A stretch of 12,777 nucleotides of DNA from Actinomycetota bacterium (GCA_009698045.1 WLRE01000031.1:1-12777); one strand, 5' to 3'. Positions 1 to 7,262 are shown, numbered from the stretch's first letter. Program-made: numbers and translations. Notes: generated by a model from the sequence alone, not told the origin.

Positions 1-477
1 GCCTTCAACCGCGCTGAAGTAATCGCGAACATCAATACTCTCGTCACGAAAGCTAGGTCAAAGGGTGTACCTGTTATTTGGGTTCAACATTCTGAAGAAG
101 AGATGCCTATCGGATCCGAGTATTGGCAAATTGTGTCTGAGTTGTCTCCGCTCGAAACTGAGCCCCATATTCGCAAGGAGTATGGCAGCTCCTTTGAAGC
201 GACTAACCTCGATCAAGTATTAGCTGAACACAAAGTCGGCAATCTAATTATCTGCGGTGCTCAGACAAATAACTGTGTTCGCCATACGTCGCATGCAGCG
301 CTCGAACGTGGATATGACATCACTCTGGTTGGAGATGCCCACACAACATCAGATATGAATTGGCGAGAGTATCAAATCAAGGCTGACCAGGTTGTCTCTG
401 AGCAGAATCTCGCCTTTTTGAATTACGCACTACCCGGACGAAGCGCCAAGGTTCTCAACGTTGCGGATTTGCTGTAA
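1..477 (+). CDS. Isochorismatase-family cysteine hydrolase, 5' partial
   Basis: The reading frame is open from base 1, so the gene begins upstream of the window; 158 C-terminal residues are present and an internal ATG at 103 is not the true start. The fold signature is clear: strand PVIWVQHSEEE, then HIRKEYGSSFEAT with the family's catalytic Lys (K59 of the fragment), then the GAQTNNCVRHT segment with the nucleophilic Cys (C92), followed by ALERGYDITLVGDAHTT. The third catalytic residue, an N-terminal Asp, lies outside the window. Family members hydrolyse amides or vinyl ethers (nicotinamide, ureidoacrylate, N-carbamoylsarcosine, isochorismate); the substrate cannot be told from this fragment. 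Likely cytoplasmic. No clear terminator follows; a 161-nt gap leads to an AT-rich gene pair. Confidence 0.9.
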   Translation, partial: AFNRAEVIANINTLVTKARSKGVPVIWVQHSEEEMPIGSEYWQIVSELSPLETEPHIRKEYGSSFEATNLDQVLAEHKVGNLIICGAQTNNCVRHTSHAALERGYDITLVGDAHTTSDMNWREYQIKADQVVSEQNLAFLNYALPGRSAKVLNVADLL

Positions 478-599
478 GTAGCGACTTAAAATCTATGTGA
501 CGACGAGTTAGATGTGTGGACCTTGAGAGATATTAGAGATTACAGAGAGTAATTCGTGTATTTTCCACAATGAGTAAATCTTGAAACCAATGTCAAACT

Positions 600-630
600 A
601 ATCTAATTAATTGAAGGATTGAATTAGATT
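600..630. promoter_or_regulatory. 9-bp perfect inverted repeat upstream of the 639 gene
   Basis: AATCTAATT (600-608) and AATTAGATT (622-630) are exact reverse complements separated by 13 nt; with a G-T pair and a C-G pair the stem can extend to 598-632. The spacer holds GAAGGA (613-618), which is SD-like but too far (20 nt) from the ATG at 639 for normal use. A -35-like TTGAAA lies at 581-586, and TAGATT at 625-630 is a possible -10. The site could be an operator overlapping the promoter or an RNA hairpin displaying GAAGGA in its loop. The repeat itself is certain; its role is inferred. Confidence 0.5.
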
Positions 631-638
631 GGATTTAA

Positions 639-1103
639 ATGAAGAAGAATTTTGTTTTGATTTGCTTATTACAAGTATTAATCTCCGCTCTAACCACACC
701 CAATGTTTCAGCAGAGATAGTTCGCGTTCCATATGGAGTAGATTCAAATGGCAGAGGCAATAGGACTTTTGAGGTAGCCAATCTGGGCAATGGTTGTGGT
801 GGAAGATCAGACTATCCACATATTTCTGCCCATGTTCCAAATACAGTTAACGTAACGGCATCAACCACGTGCAAAGGTGTTCAAGTGAGCATCGAAACTA
901 CTTTGTCACGGAAAGGTTGGTTCATTTTTCGAGAGAGTGTTACAAAGAAGAGTAGTGGATTTTCAAAGGTCTCTGTTAATGTGTCGTTACCGTGCAAGTG
1001 GAGAGTCGGCAATCCTCCGATAGAGTACATAGTGAGTTCTTTTCACAAAGAGGCTCGCGGAGCAACTGCTACTACGGCTGTACATCGCTTCATTAGGTGT
1101 TAG
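639..1103 (+). CDS. Small secreted protein with four cysteines, unknown function
   Basis: The 154-residue protein starts MKKNFVLICLLQVLIS and continues to a signal-peptidase-I-like site after NVSA (about residue 25), so export is likely. The mature part has four Cys (in NGCGG, TTCKG, LPCKW and the C-terminal residue) and alternating short hydrophobic stretches, suggesting a disulfide-stabilised beta fold. I do not recognise the family with certainty; it has the look of small secreted actinobacterial proteins of unknown role. The start has no well-spaced SD; TAGATT ends 8 nt before the ATG, so a near-leaderless transcript is possible. The stop codon overlaps the SD of the next gene, so the two are probably co-translated. 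Base composition is AT-richer than the neighbouring housekeeping genes, which hints at acquisition by transfer. Confidence 0.75.
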   Translation: MKKNFVLICLLQVLISALTTPNVSAEIVRVPYGVDSNGRGNRTFEVANLGNGCGGRSDYPHISAHVPNTVNVTASTTCKGVQVSIETTLSRKGWFIFRESVTKKSSGFSKVSVNVSLPCKWRVGNPPIEYIVSSFHKEARGATATTAVHRFIRC

Positions 1104-1107
1104 GAGG
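1102..1107 (+). promoter_or_regulatory. Strong SD overlapping the upstream stop codon
   Basis: AGGAGG lies 8 nt before the ATG at 1116 and overlaps the TAG at 1101-1103 of the upstream gene. This fixes the start of the second gene and indicates translational coupling of the pair. Confidence 0.8.
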
Positions 1108-1115
1108 ATACGAAG

Positions 1116-1541
1116 ATGAAGAGAAGCTCTATATTTTCTCTTCCTGATGGAATGATTGCCCGAATCAATTTCAATAAATCACCAAGCTGGCTTCGACTTC
1201 TCTCACTAACACCGATAATGGACGCATACGCATATTCATTAGCCCTAAATCGAGGTCTTGGCGAAATATGGCCAATTGACGATAAAACAGCCATTGAAAA
1301 GTCCTTTTCCGAAATTGGCTGGGTAATACACGAGAAGCCGATGTCTGATTACGAACTCTTCCTAGAAGGGGCTGTCGCACACTTTCGACCTCGTACCTCG
1401 AAATCAATCAAAAGTTATTGGCTCCCAAAAGCGTTCTCCCCACTCCCTCTAACTTCCTGGGGGAGAGAAGAGAGATCCAGGCGATTTGTGCATATTTCAA
1501 ATGGAACTTATATGGAGTACAAAAAGCAGAGAATGTCCTAA
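1116..1541 (+). CDS. Basic protein of unknown function, coupled to the secreted protein gene
   Basis: 141 residues beginning MKRSSIFSLPDGMIARINF. The start is well supported by AGGAGG at 1102-1107. There is no signal peptide and no long membrane segment; the sequence holds scattered aromatic residues (SPSWLRLL, GEIWPIDD, IGWVIHEK, SYWLPKAF) and a strongly basic C-terminal part (GREERSRRF, EYKKQRMS). I do not recognise a family. Its partner at 639 is secreted, so this could be a cytoplasmic companion such as an immunity or regulatory protein, but nothing in the sequence proves that. The gene ends inside a hairpin shared with the convergent tldE. Confidence 0.65.
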   Translation: MKRSSIFSLPDGMIARINFNKSPSWLRLLSLTPIMDAYAYSLALNRGLGEIWPIDDKTAIEKSFSEIGWVIHEKPMSDYELFLEGAVAHFRPRTSKSIKSYWLPKAFSPLPLTSWGREERSRRFVHISNGTYMEYKKQRMS

Positions 1542-1563
1542 ATATTTTTTAGTAAATTTAGGA
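1536..1563. terminator. Hairpin between convergent genes, probable two-way terminator
   Basis: TCCTAAAT (1536-1543) and ATTTAGGA (1556-1563) form an exact 8-bp stem around a 12-nt AT-rich loop. The left arm contains the TAA stop of the 1116 gene, and tldE ends 12 nt beyond the right arm. The symmetric position between convergent genes suits a two-way terminator. It lacks a long U-run on either side and the stem is AT-rich, so efficiency is uncertain. Confidence 0.5.
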
Positions 1564-1574
1564 TAGTTGAATTG

Positions 1575-2957
1575 TTAGTTCGCTTGGCTGATAGTGGACA
1601 TATTGAAATCATCCACAATCATTGCAGGAGCAGCGACTCGCTCGACATCGCCGGCCCATTCACGGGGTTGAGTGATTTCGGTCGAACCAGCAGCAGCAAT
1701 TCTCTTTAAGATCTCCAAAGGTGAGTCATTCCAACGGAAGTTATTGACTGCTCCGATGACCTCACCATCTCTAATCTCATAGACGCCATCGCGTGTTAAG
1801 CCAGTGAGTAATTGAGTAGATGGATCCACCAGGCGGATGTACCAGAGCGTTGTTACAAGAAGTCCGCTCTTTACCTGAGTAATCAAATCTTCTTTGCTGC
1901 CCTTGCCGCCCTCAACTTCAATGATCACGTTATCGCCCCACGGAGAGTGGGCCAACCCAGTCTCTGCCGCGGTAGCGCGATTAGTCATGAGATTAGAGAG
2001 AACGCCTATAGTAAAGAGTTCAGTTTTTCCTGAATCAATTCCGTTATCAAAGACAGAGGACATCGAGCTAGATGACTTTGCAACTTGATAAGGAGCAGAT
2101 TCAATTCCTTTATAGGAAGGGTCGGAATAGATATTGAGTGGAAGGTTTGCGAACTTCTCACCAACTCGAGTCTTACCTTTCGTAGCGGAGAATGCAGAAA
2201 TCCCATCCGCTGCATCTTTACCGCTTGATAACCACAACATGTAAGTAAACAGATCGGCGATGGAACCGGAAGGCAGCACTGTTTGGTACTTGCCAGCAGG
2301 CATATCGGTGCGACGTGATTGCCAATCCAGGCGAGTGCGAATGGTCTGGTCAATCTGAGCGACATTAATAGAATCGAAATTGCGAGAAGCTACGCCCTCC
2401 CAAGTGGAGCGGGTGCGATTGTGAGACTTGCCGTTCATTTCAATGCGGCCATCGGGTTGATCAAAGCGAAGACGAAGTCCACCTTTAGATCCGACCCATG
2501 TGGACTTGCTGGTGTGTTCGGCGTAACCAAAGAGTTCGATGGCATCGGCCTTGGAGCGCTTGAACATATCTCCGAGGTCACCGACAAAGTTCTTAAATAC
2601 TGCTGGACCGGTTGCAGGATGAATCGCAGCCCAGTCACCGAAAGATTTATTTGTAAGCAGCGGAGCAGCATCTTCAGCTTTTCCAGCAGCGCGCGCAGCA
2701 GCACCTGCTAGCTGTGCGAGTTCTGCGCAATCATCGAGTTCAACAGATGAGCGTGAGACTGAGCCCGAGGCCATTCCGCCATCGACTGCGACGAATCCAA
2801 TAACTGTGACATCTTGTTCGGCAATGACACCGTTAGTGGTGAGAGTGCTGCTGGCCCAACGGAGATTGGCTTGAGTTTTGCTTTCGACAATGACGATGCA
2901 ATCGTCGTAATCTGCAGCAGCGGTAATGCGTTCAATAATTTCTTGCGGAGTCATCAT
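1575..2957 (-). CDS. tldE: TldE/PmbA-type subunit of the TldD/TldE metallopeptidase
   Basis: 460 residues from the ATG at 2957, which overlaps the tldD stop as ATGA and has GGAGG 7 nt upstream. A longer frame back to 3017 lies inside tldD and is not the start. The protein has the TldD/PmbA fold: an N-terminal domain (MTPQEIIERITAAADYDD), then a C-terminal barrel-like domain with YQTVLPSGSIADLF, SSSMSSVFDNGIDSG, RDGVYEIRDGEVIGAVNNFRW and a final segment typical of the family. It lacks an HExxxH motif, which marks it as the non-catalytic partner. In Escherichia coli, TldD/TldE forms a complex that cleaves unfolded peptides, matures microcin B17 and degrades CcdA; the natural substrate here is unknown. 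Cytoplasmic. Co-transcribed with tldD. Confidence 0.92.
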   Translation of the reverse strand: MMTPQEIIERITAAADYDDCIVIVESKTQANLRWASSTLTTNGVIAEQDVTVIGFVAVDGGMASGSVSRSSVELDDCAELAQLAGAAARAAGKAEDAAPLLTNKSFGDWAAIHPATGPAVFKNFVGDLGDMFKRSKADAIELFGYAEHTSKSTWVGSKGGLRLRFDQPDGRIEMNGKSHNRTRSTWEGVASRNFDSINVAQIDQTIRTRLDWQSRRTDMPAGKYQTVLPSGSIADLFTYMLWLSSGKDAADGISAFSATKGKTRVGEKFANLPLNIYSDPSYKGIESAPYQVAKSSSSMSSVFDNGIDSGKTELFTIGVLSNLMTNRATAAETGLAHSPWGDNVIIEVEGGKGSKEDLITQVKSGLLVTTLWYIRLVDPSTQLLTGLTRDGVYEIRDGEVIGAVNNFRWNDSPLEILKRIAAAGSTEITQPREWAGDVERVAAPAMIVDDFNMSTISQAN

Positions 2958-4459
2958 GCGCCTGCCTCCGATGCGGTGTTGAGGACATTTACTTTGTCGA
3001 AGACAGCTGCCGGGCAACCGTGACTAACTGCCGCGACCTGCCCGGGTTGGGCTTTGCCGCAATTGAATGCACCACCAAGAACCCAAGTGGATTGATTGCC
3101 GACGTTCTTCATTGAACCCCAGAAATCAGTGGTTGTTGCTTGGTAGGCAACATCTTTGAGTTGTCCAACAATCTTGCCTTTTTTAATGCGATGGAACTGT
3201 TGTCCAGTAAATTGGAAGTTATAGCGTTGCATATCGATGGACCAAGAGTTATCGCCCTTAATCATAATTCCATCTTCTACGCTCTCAATGAGTCCTTGTA
3301 GATCTGGGCCGTGTGGGTTAGCTTTGAGTGAAACATTCGGCATGCGTTGGATGGGAATATGTGCTGGTGAATCAGCGAAAGCGCATCCGTTGCTGCGATC
3401 GCGACCAACGCGTGCGGCTATTGTGCGATCGAGTTGGTATCCAACAAGCAGTCCATCTTTGACGATATCCCATTGTTGCGCTTGCACACCTTCATCGTCA
3501 TAGCCAATAGTGCTGAGACCGTGGGGAGTGATGCGATCTCCGATGACATTCATAAGCGGAGAGCCATACTTGAGTGAATTCAACTTATCTGGCGTAGCGA
3601 AAGATGTACCAGCATAGTTCGCTTCATAACCGACAGCGCGATCGAGTTCGGTTGCATGGCCAATTGATTCGTGGATTGTCAGCCATAAATTAGAGGGATG
3701 AATTAATAAGTCATAGCGACCTGGTTCAACTGAAGGTGCCTTTACCTTCTCGGCAAGAAGCGTGGGGAGTTCGGCAATCTCGGCATCCCAATCCCAAATT
3801 CCGTTACCCATCCATTCCCAGCCATAACCAGCAGGTTGGGCCAAGGTGCGCATGTCGGTGAGACCGGATTCAGTGTTAGCTGCCTGGATGGAAGAGTGAA
3901 CACGCACACGTTGTTGTGTGGTTGAAGTGCCATACGAATCGGCGTAATGCTTCTGCTCTTTTACATACATCGTGTAAGCCTCGGTGAGATTCACAGAATT
4001 CGATTTCAGTAAACGCGAACTAAGGTCTGCCAGGCGTGCAATCTTTTCATCGGTGCCAACAGCGAAGGGATCAATCTCGTAATCACTCACCCAGGTCTTT
4101 GCCGCATAAATAGGTTCTGGCGCGATAGCAATCTTCTCGGTTGTGAGTGGCTTACTAATTTGTGCAAGAGCAACTGCGCTCTGCGCCAACTTTTTTGCAC
4201 TATCAACGCTGATTTCAGGAGCTGAGGCAAATCCCCACGCACCATTAACGATGACTCGGACGCCGATACCAGAGACAGAGTTATCAGACTGTGATTCGGG
4301 ATTGGTATTCCGTAGTTGAAGCAGCCCTGTGCGGACTCGTTCTACACGAATATCTACGTGGGATGCACCGAGAGATTTTGCAGTCGAAATCGCAGCATCG
4401 GCCACCGCCTGCAACGGCAGGGCTAGGAAGTCCGGATCCACTGTCTTAGCGTTGCTCAT
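2954..4459 (-). CDS. tldD: TldD zinc metallopeptidase, catalytic subunit
   Basis: 501 residues. The zinc motif HESIGH sits at 263-268 (HExxxH, both His as ligands, Glu as base), followed by ATELDRAVGYEANYAG. The distal Cys ligand is probably C467 in GGAFNCGKAQPGQ; C482 in VSHGCPAAVF is also conserved in many actinobacterial members as far as I recall. The N-terminal domain carries the family segment SDNSVSGIGVRVIVNGAWGF at 58-77. It pairs with TldE, whose gene starts on the tldD stop. The start at 4459 has AGGG 7 nt upstream and a TATAGG box near it, so initiation could be SD-led or on a very short leader. The promoter lies in the 31-bp gap shared with the divergent SDR gene. Confidence 0.95.
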   Translation of the reverse strand: MSNAKTVDPDFLALPLQAVADAAISTAKSLGASHVDIRVERVRTGLLQLRNTNPESQSDNSVSGIGVRVIVNGAWGFASAPEISVDSAKKLAQSAVALAQISKPLTTEKIAIAPEPIYAAKTWVSDYEIDPFAVGTDEKIARLADLSSRLLKSNSVNLTEAYTMYVKEQKHYADSYGTSTTQQRVRVHSSIQAANTESGLTDMRTLAQPAGYGWEWMGNGIWDWDAEIAELPTLLAEKVKAPSVEPGRYDLLIHPSNLWLTIHESIGHATELDRAVGYEANYAGTSFATPDKLNSLKYGSPLMNVIGDRITPHGLSTIGYDDEGVQAQQWDIVKDGLLVGYQLDRTIAARVGRDRSNGCAFADSPAHIPIQRMPNVSLKANPHGPDLQGLIESVEDGIMIKGDNSWSIDMQRYNFQFTGQQFHRIKKGKIVGQLKDVAYQATTTDFWGSMKNVGNQSTWVLGGAFNCGKAQPGQVAAVSHGCPAAVFDKVNVLNTASEAGA

Positions 4460-4478
4460 TGGAACACCCTATATGTGT

Positions 4479-4484
4479 TTTAAT
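4479..4484 (+). promoter_or_regulatory. Candidate -10 box for a leaderless SDR transcript
   Basis: TTTAAT (5 of 6 matches to TATAAT) ends 6 nt before the ATG at 4491, and no SD is visible in the 31-bp gap. Transcription would then start at or next to the ATG. No convincing -35 is seen. Confidence 0.45.
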
Positions 4485-4490
4485 CACTCC

Positions 4491-5240
4491 ATGAGTTCGT
4501 CAAAGAAAGTTGCGGTCATCACTGGAGCAAGTTCAGGGATTGGCGCAGCCACCGCCCGACTCCTCGCCGCCAACGGCTTTAGCGTTATCGCAGGCGCACG
4601 ACGAACCGATCGCCTAACTGAATTGGCAGCAAAAGATTCCAGTATTGAAGTCATGCCACTAGATGTCACCGATCAAGTGAGTGTGGACACATTTACACAT
4701 GCACTAGCGGGGCGAAAAATTGATGTACTTATCAATAACGCTGGTGGCGCTTTTGATGCGGCATCTGTTATGGATTCAGATCCTGAAATTTGGAAGAAGA
4801 CTTATGACGTCAATGTTGTCGGCACCGTCCGCATGACTAAAGCGATTACTCCCTTGATGAAAGGGGAGGGACATATTGTGGTGATGTCTTCAACTGCAGC
4901 GCATGTGGCCTATGAAAATGGCGGAAGCTATGTGGCAGCGAAATTCGCCGAACGCTCTTTAGCTAACACACTTCGGCTAGAACTCAATGGCACCGCAATT
5001 CGTGTCACAGAAATCGCGCCAGGAATGGTCAAGACCGAGGAATTCGCACTTGTTCGAAATGCGGGGGATAGTGCAAAGGCTGCAAAGGTCTATGAAGGAG
5101 TTGCGCATCCGCTGACCGCAGAAGATATTGCTGAAACTATTCGCTGGTCGGTGATGTTGCCTGATCATGTCAATATCGATTCATTAGTTGTGCGTCCTAT
5201 TGCGCAGGCTGCAAACCATAAAGTTCACCGGACCAAGTAA
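4491..5240 (+). CDS. Short-chain dehydrogenase/reductase (classical SDR)
   Basis: 249 residues from ATG 4491. A longer frame back to 4329 would run antisense through the 5' end of tldD and adds no SDR sequence, so it is rejected. The cofactor motif TGASSGIG is at 11-18, NNAG at 82-85, and the catalytic set S134, Y147 and K151 is in MSSTAAH and SYVAAK. Arginines after the second strand (GARRTDRL) favour NADP(H). It resembles the YdfG/serine 3-dehydrogenase-like group of soluble 3-hydroxyacid or alcohol dehydrogenases, but the substrate cannot be fixed. The stop overlaps the next start as TAATG, so it forms a two-gene unit with the acetyltransferase. Confidence 0.93.
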   Translation: MSSSKKVAVITGASSGIGAATARLLAANGFSVIAGARRTDRLTELAAKDSSIEVMPLDVTDQVSVDTFTHALAGRKIDVLINNAGGAFDAASVMDSDPEIWKKTYDVNVVGTVRMTKAITPLMKGEGHIVVMSSTAAHVAYENGGSYVAAKFAERSLANTLRLELNGTAIRVTEIAPGMVKTEEFALVRNAGDSAKAAKVYEGVAHPLTAEDIAETIRWSVMLPDHVNIDSLVVRPIAQAANHKVHRTK

Positions 5241-5710
5241 TGGCTATTCGTACCGCACACGTCGGAGATGTTGCGTCGATTCTTCAACTCATTCACGATT
5301 TAGCACTTTATGAGAAAGCACCACACGAAGTCTTTGTTACTGAAGAACAGTTAAGAACTGCACTCTTTGGCGATCAACCAAAAGTATTCTGTCATGTTGT
5401 TGAAGTAGATAAGAAAGTAATTGGAATAGCAATTTGGTTTTTGAATTACTCAACCTGGATGGGCACGCACGGAATTTACCTAGAAGACTTGTATGTCGAT
5501 CCTGCATATCGTGGGCAGGGTTGGGGCCTTAAGCTCCTTAAGACTCTTGCTCAGATTTGCGTAGAGCGTGGATATTCAAGATTCCAATGGTGGGTTTTGG
5601 ATTGGAACGAGCCATCGATTGAATTCTATAAATCTCAAGGCGCTGTTGCGATGGATGAGTGGACTGTATATCGAGTCAGCGGGGATGCCCTGAAGAAACT
5701 GGGCAGCTAG
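5240..5710 (+). CDS. GNAT N-acetyltransferase, spermidine/spermine acetyltransferase (SSAT)-like
   Basis: 156 residues. The GNAT acetyl-CoA loop is YRGQGWG (90-96) after the strand LEDLYVDPAY; the C-terminal DWNEPSIEFYKSQGA (121-135) is very close to the WNEPSI-FYK segment of the SSAT/thialysine acetyltransferase group, with Tyr130 in the usual general-acid region. The likely reaction is acetylation of the amino group of a small diamine, polyamine or thialysine-like compound. The ATG shares its A with the SDR stop and no good SD precedes it, so translation probably depends on reinitiation. The TAG stop at 5708-5710 directly abuts the stop of the convergent cysE. Confidence 0.88.
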   Translation: MAIRTAHVGDVASILQLIHDLALYEKAPHEVFVTEEQLRTALFGDQPKVFCHVVEVDKKVIGIAIWFLNYSTWMGTHGIYLEDLYVDPAYRGQGWGLKLLKTLAQICVERGYSRFQWWVLDWNEPSIEFYKSQGAVAMDEWTVYRVSGDALKKLGS

Positions 5711-6208
5711 TTAAATCTGGTAAATAAATTCAACAGTCTTTGCTTGAATATTCTCAGTCACTAAATGGTTGGCCGCAATGCGACTGCCCTCTCCGATAGT
5801 TATGTCTCCGAGTACGCGAGCTCCAGCGCCGATAATTACATTATTGCCGATAGTGGGGTGGCGCTTTCCTTCAGCAAATCCACGCGAACCTAAAGTCACA
5901 TCGTGATAGAGCATTACATCATCACCAATAATTGCAGTCTCTCCGATGACGACAGCCATTCCATGATCAATAAAGAAGCGACGGCCGATTGTTGCGCCAG
6001 GGTGGATTTCGATACCCGTGGCAGTGCGTGACCAATTAGAGAAAACGCGAGCTAATAACTTAAAGCCGTGATTCCACAAAAAATTGGCAATCCGGTGGTT
6101 CCAGAGAGCATGCAGACCAGGATAAGCCAGCAGCACTTCAAGCTTGTTGCGTGCTGCTGGATCACGACGAAGCGCCGTTTCAAGATCTTCGTTTATGCGC
6201 TTTAACAT
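5711..6208 (-). CDS. cysE: Serine O-acetyltransferase, short form
   Basis: 165 residues. It transfers acetyl from acetyl-CoA to L-serine, giving O-acetylserine for CysK. Left-handed beta-helix hexapeptide repeats run from about 64 to 148 (IEIHPGATIG, VVIGETAIIGDDVMLYHDVTLGSRG, IGNNVIIGAGARVLGDITIGEG), with catalytic-type His in IDHGMA (H82) and YHDVT (H102). The protein is shorter at the N-terminus than the E. coli enzyme, as in many Gram-positive bacteria. The last residues, TVEFIYQI, end in Ile, the residue that inserts into the CysK active site in known cysteine synthase complexes. It follows cysK by 20 nt; the SD is weak (AAGGGA, 12 nt from the start). Confidence 0.95.
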   Translation of the reverse strand: MLKRINEDLETALRRDPAARNKLEVLLAYPGLHALWNHRIANFLWNHGFKLLARVFSNWSRTATGIEIHPGATIGRRFFIDHGMAVVIGETAIIGDDVMLYHDVTLGSRGFAEGKRHPTIGNNVIIGAGARVLGDITIGEGSRIAANHLVTENIQAKTVEFIYQI

Positions 6209-6228
6209 GATATTTAGGTATCCCTTAA

Positions 6229-7155
6229 TTAATCCATCAAGTCTTGATAAAGAACAGTGGATAGATATCGCTCTCCGAATGAAGGAATGATAACGACCAC
6301 AATTTTCTCTTTGAACTCAGGGCGTTGTGCAACTTGCGCTGCCGCCCATAAAGCCGCACCCGAAGATAAGCCGGCAAGAATTCCTTCTTCTTTTCCAGCG
6401 CGACGAGCAAAGGCAATTGACTCTTCGTTAGGGGCATCGAAAACTTCGTCATAGACCTTTGTATCTAAAATATCTGGAACAAAGTTTGGCCCGATTCCTT
6501 GCAATGGGTGTCCGCTAGGAGATCCACCATTGAGAATAGGGGAGGCGGCAGGTTCTACTGCAAAAACTTTAATTGCAGGGTTCTTCTCCTTGAGGGCTTG
6601 ACCGGTACCAGTAATTGTTCCACCAGTACCGATGCCGGCAACAAGTGCTGCAACTTTTCCGTCAGTATCACGCCAAATCTCTTCAGCAGTTGTCTTGCGG
6701 TGAATTGTGGGATTAGCAGGGTTGGCAAATTGGCGCACGAGAACAGAGCCTGGTTGTTGTCCGAGTTCCTCTGCCTTTGCAACAGCACCGCGCATGCCTT
6801 CGGCCGCAGGAGTGAGAACAAGTTCTGCACCAAATGCGCGAAGAAGTGCCCGACGTTCCTTTGACATGGAATCTGGCATCGTCAAAATAACTTTGTATCC
6901 GCGGGCAGCTCCCACCATGGCAAGTGCAATACCCGTGTTGCCTGAAGTAGCTTCAATAATTGTGCCGCCAGCTTTGAGCGCTCCTGATGCTTCGGCATCG
7001 TCGACCATTGCAATACCAATGCGATCTTTTACGGTAGATGTTGGGTTATAAAATTCGAGCTTTGCATAAACATGTGCGCCGCCTGGGGTAATTCGATTAA
7101 GTCGTACAAGCGGAGTATTACCTACTACTTCGGTGATGTTGTTATACAAGGTCAT
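6229..7155 (-). CDS. cysK: Cysteine synthase (O-acetylserine sulfhydrylase)
   Basis: 308 residues from ATG 7155. An ATG at 7170 is in frame but lies on the SD itself, and AAGGAG 6 nt before 7155 decides the start. The PLP lysine is K43 in NPTSTVKDR; TSGNTG (70-75) is the substrate loop; GTGGTITGTG (176-185) binds the PLP phosphate; GLSSGAA and PSFGERYLST (291-300) complete the type II PLP fold. It condenses O-acetylserine with sulfide to make cysteine in the cytoplasm. It is the first enzyme gene of the operon, with cysE directly downstream. The 5' region carries a small Cys-rich leader ORF, so expression is probably tied to cysteine supply. Confidence 0.97.
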   Translation of the reverse strand: MTLYNNITEVVGNTPLVRLNRITPGGAHVYAKLEFYNPTSTVKDRIGIAMVDDAEASGALKAGGTIIEATSGNTGIALAMVGAARGYKVILTMPDSMSKERRALLRAFGAELVLTPAAEGMRGAVAKAEELGQQPGSVLVRQFANPANPTIHRKTTAEEIWRDTDGKVAALVAGIGTGGTITGTGQALKEKNPAIKVFAVEPAASPILNGGSPSGHPLQGIGPNFVPDILDTKVYDEVFDAPNEESIAFARRAGKEEGILAGLSSGAALWAAAQVAQRPEFKEKIVVVIIPSFGERYLSTVLYQDLMD

Positions 7156-7161
7156 GTGCTG

Positions 7162-7167
7162 CTCCTT
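7162..7167 (-). promoter_or_regulatory. cysK Shine-Dalgarno
   Basis: AAGGAG on the minus strand, 6 nt before the cysK ATG at 7155. It selects this start over the in-frame ATG at 7170. With the following C it is complementary, allowing one bulge, to GCTCCCTT in the leader (7232-7239). Confidence 0.85.
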
Positions 7168-7231
7168 CATGAGAAATAGAATGAAATTCGGTAAATAAAG
7201 TTAATAGATAAGGTATAAAGAAATGGCTTGC

Positions 7232-7239
7232 AAGGGAGC
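7232..7239 (-). promoter_or_regulatory. Candidate anti-SD element in the cysK leader RNA
   Basis: The transcript reads GCTCCCTT here, 24 nt after the leader-peptide stop. It can pair with AAGGAGC at the cysK SD (7161-7167) with a single bulged C. Such pairing would hide the SD and let ribosome position on the leader ORF set cysK translation. The complementarity is visible; the mechanism is inferred. Confidence 0.4.
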
Positions 7240-7262
7240 CCGAACTCGAGATAAGAGTCAGG

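Noticed and set aside
607..840. Minus-strand frame of 77 codons
   Set aside because: It is antisense to the secreted protein gene, has no SD and no protein-like features.
2958..3017. 20-residue N-terminal extension of TldE
   Set aside because: It lies wholly within the end of tldD. The ATG at 2957 has a good SD and forms the usual ATGA overlap.
4329..4490. 54-residue N-terminal extension of the SDR
   Set aside because: It is antisense to tldD, and the SDR fold begins right after the ATG at 4491.
5711..5760. Frameshift at the CysE C-terminus
   Set aside because: The tail departs from the usual ending, but the other frames do not restore a family-like sequence, and the terminal Ile makes biological sense.
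7156..7170. Earlier ATG for CysK
   Set aside because: The AAGGAG SD overlaps these codons and is correctly spaced for ATG 7155.
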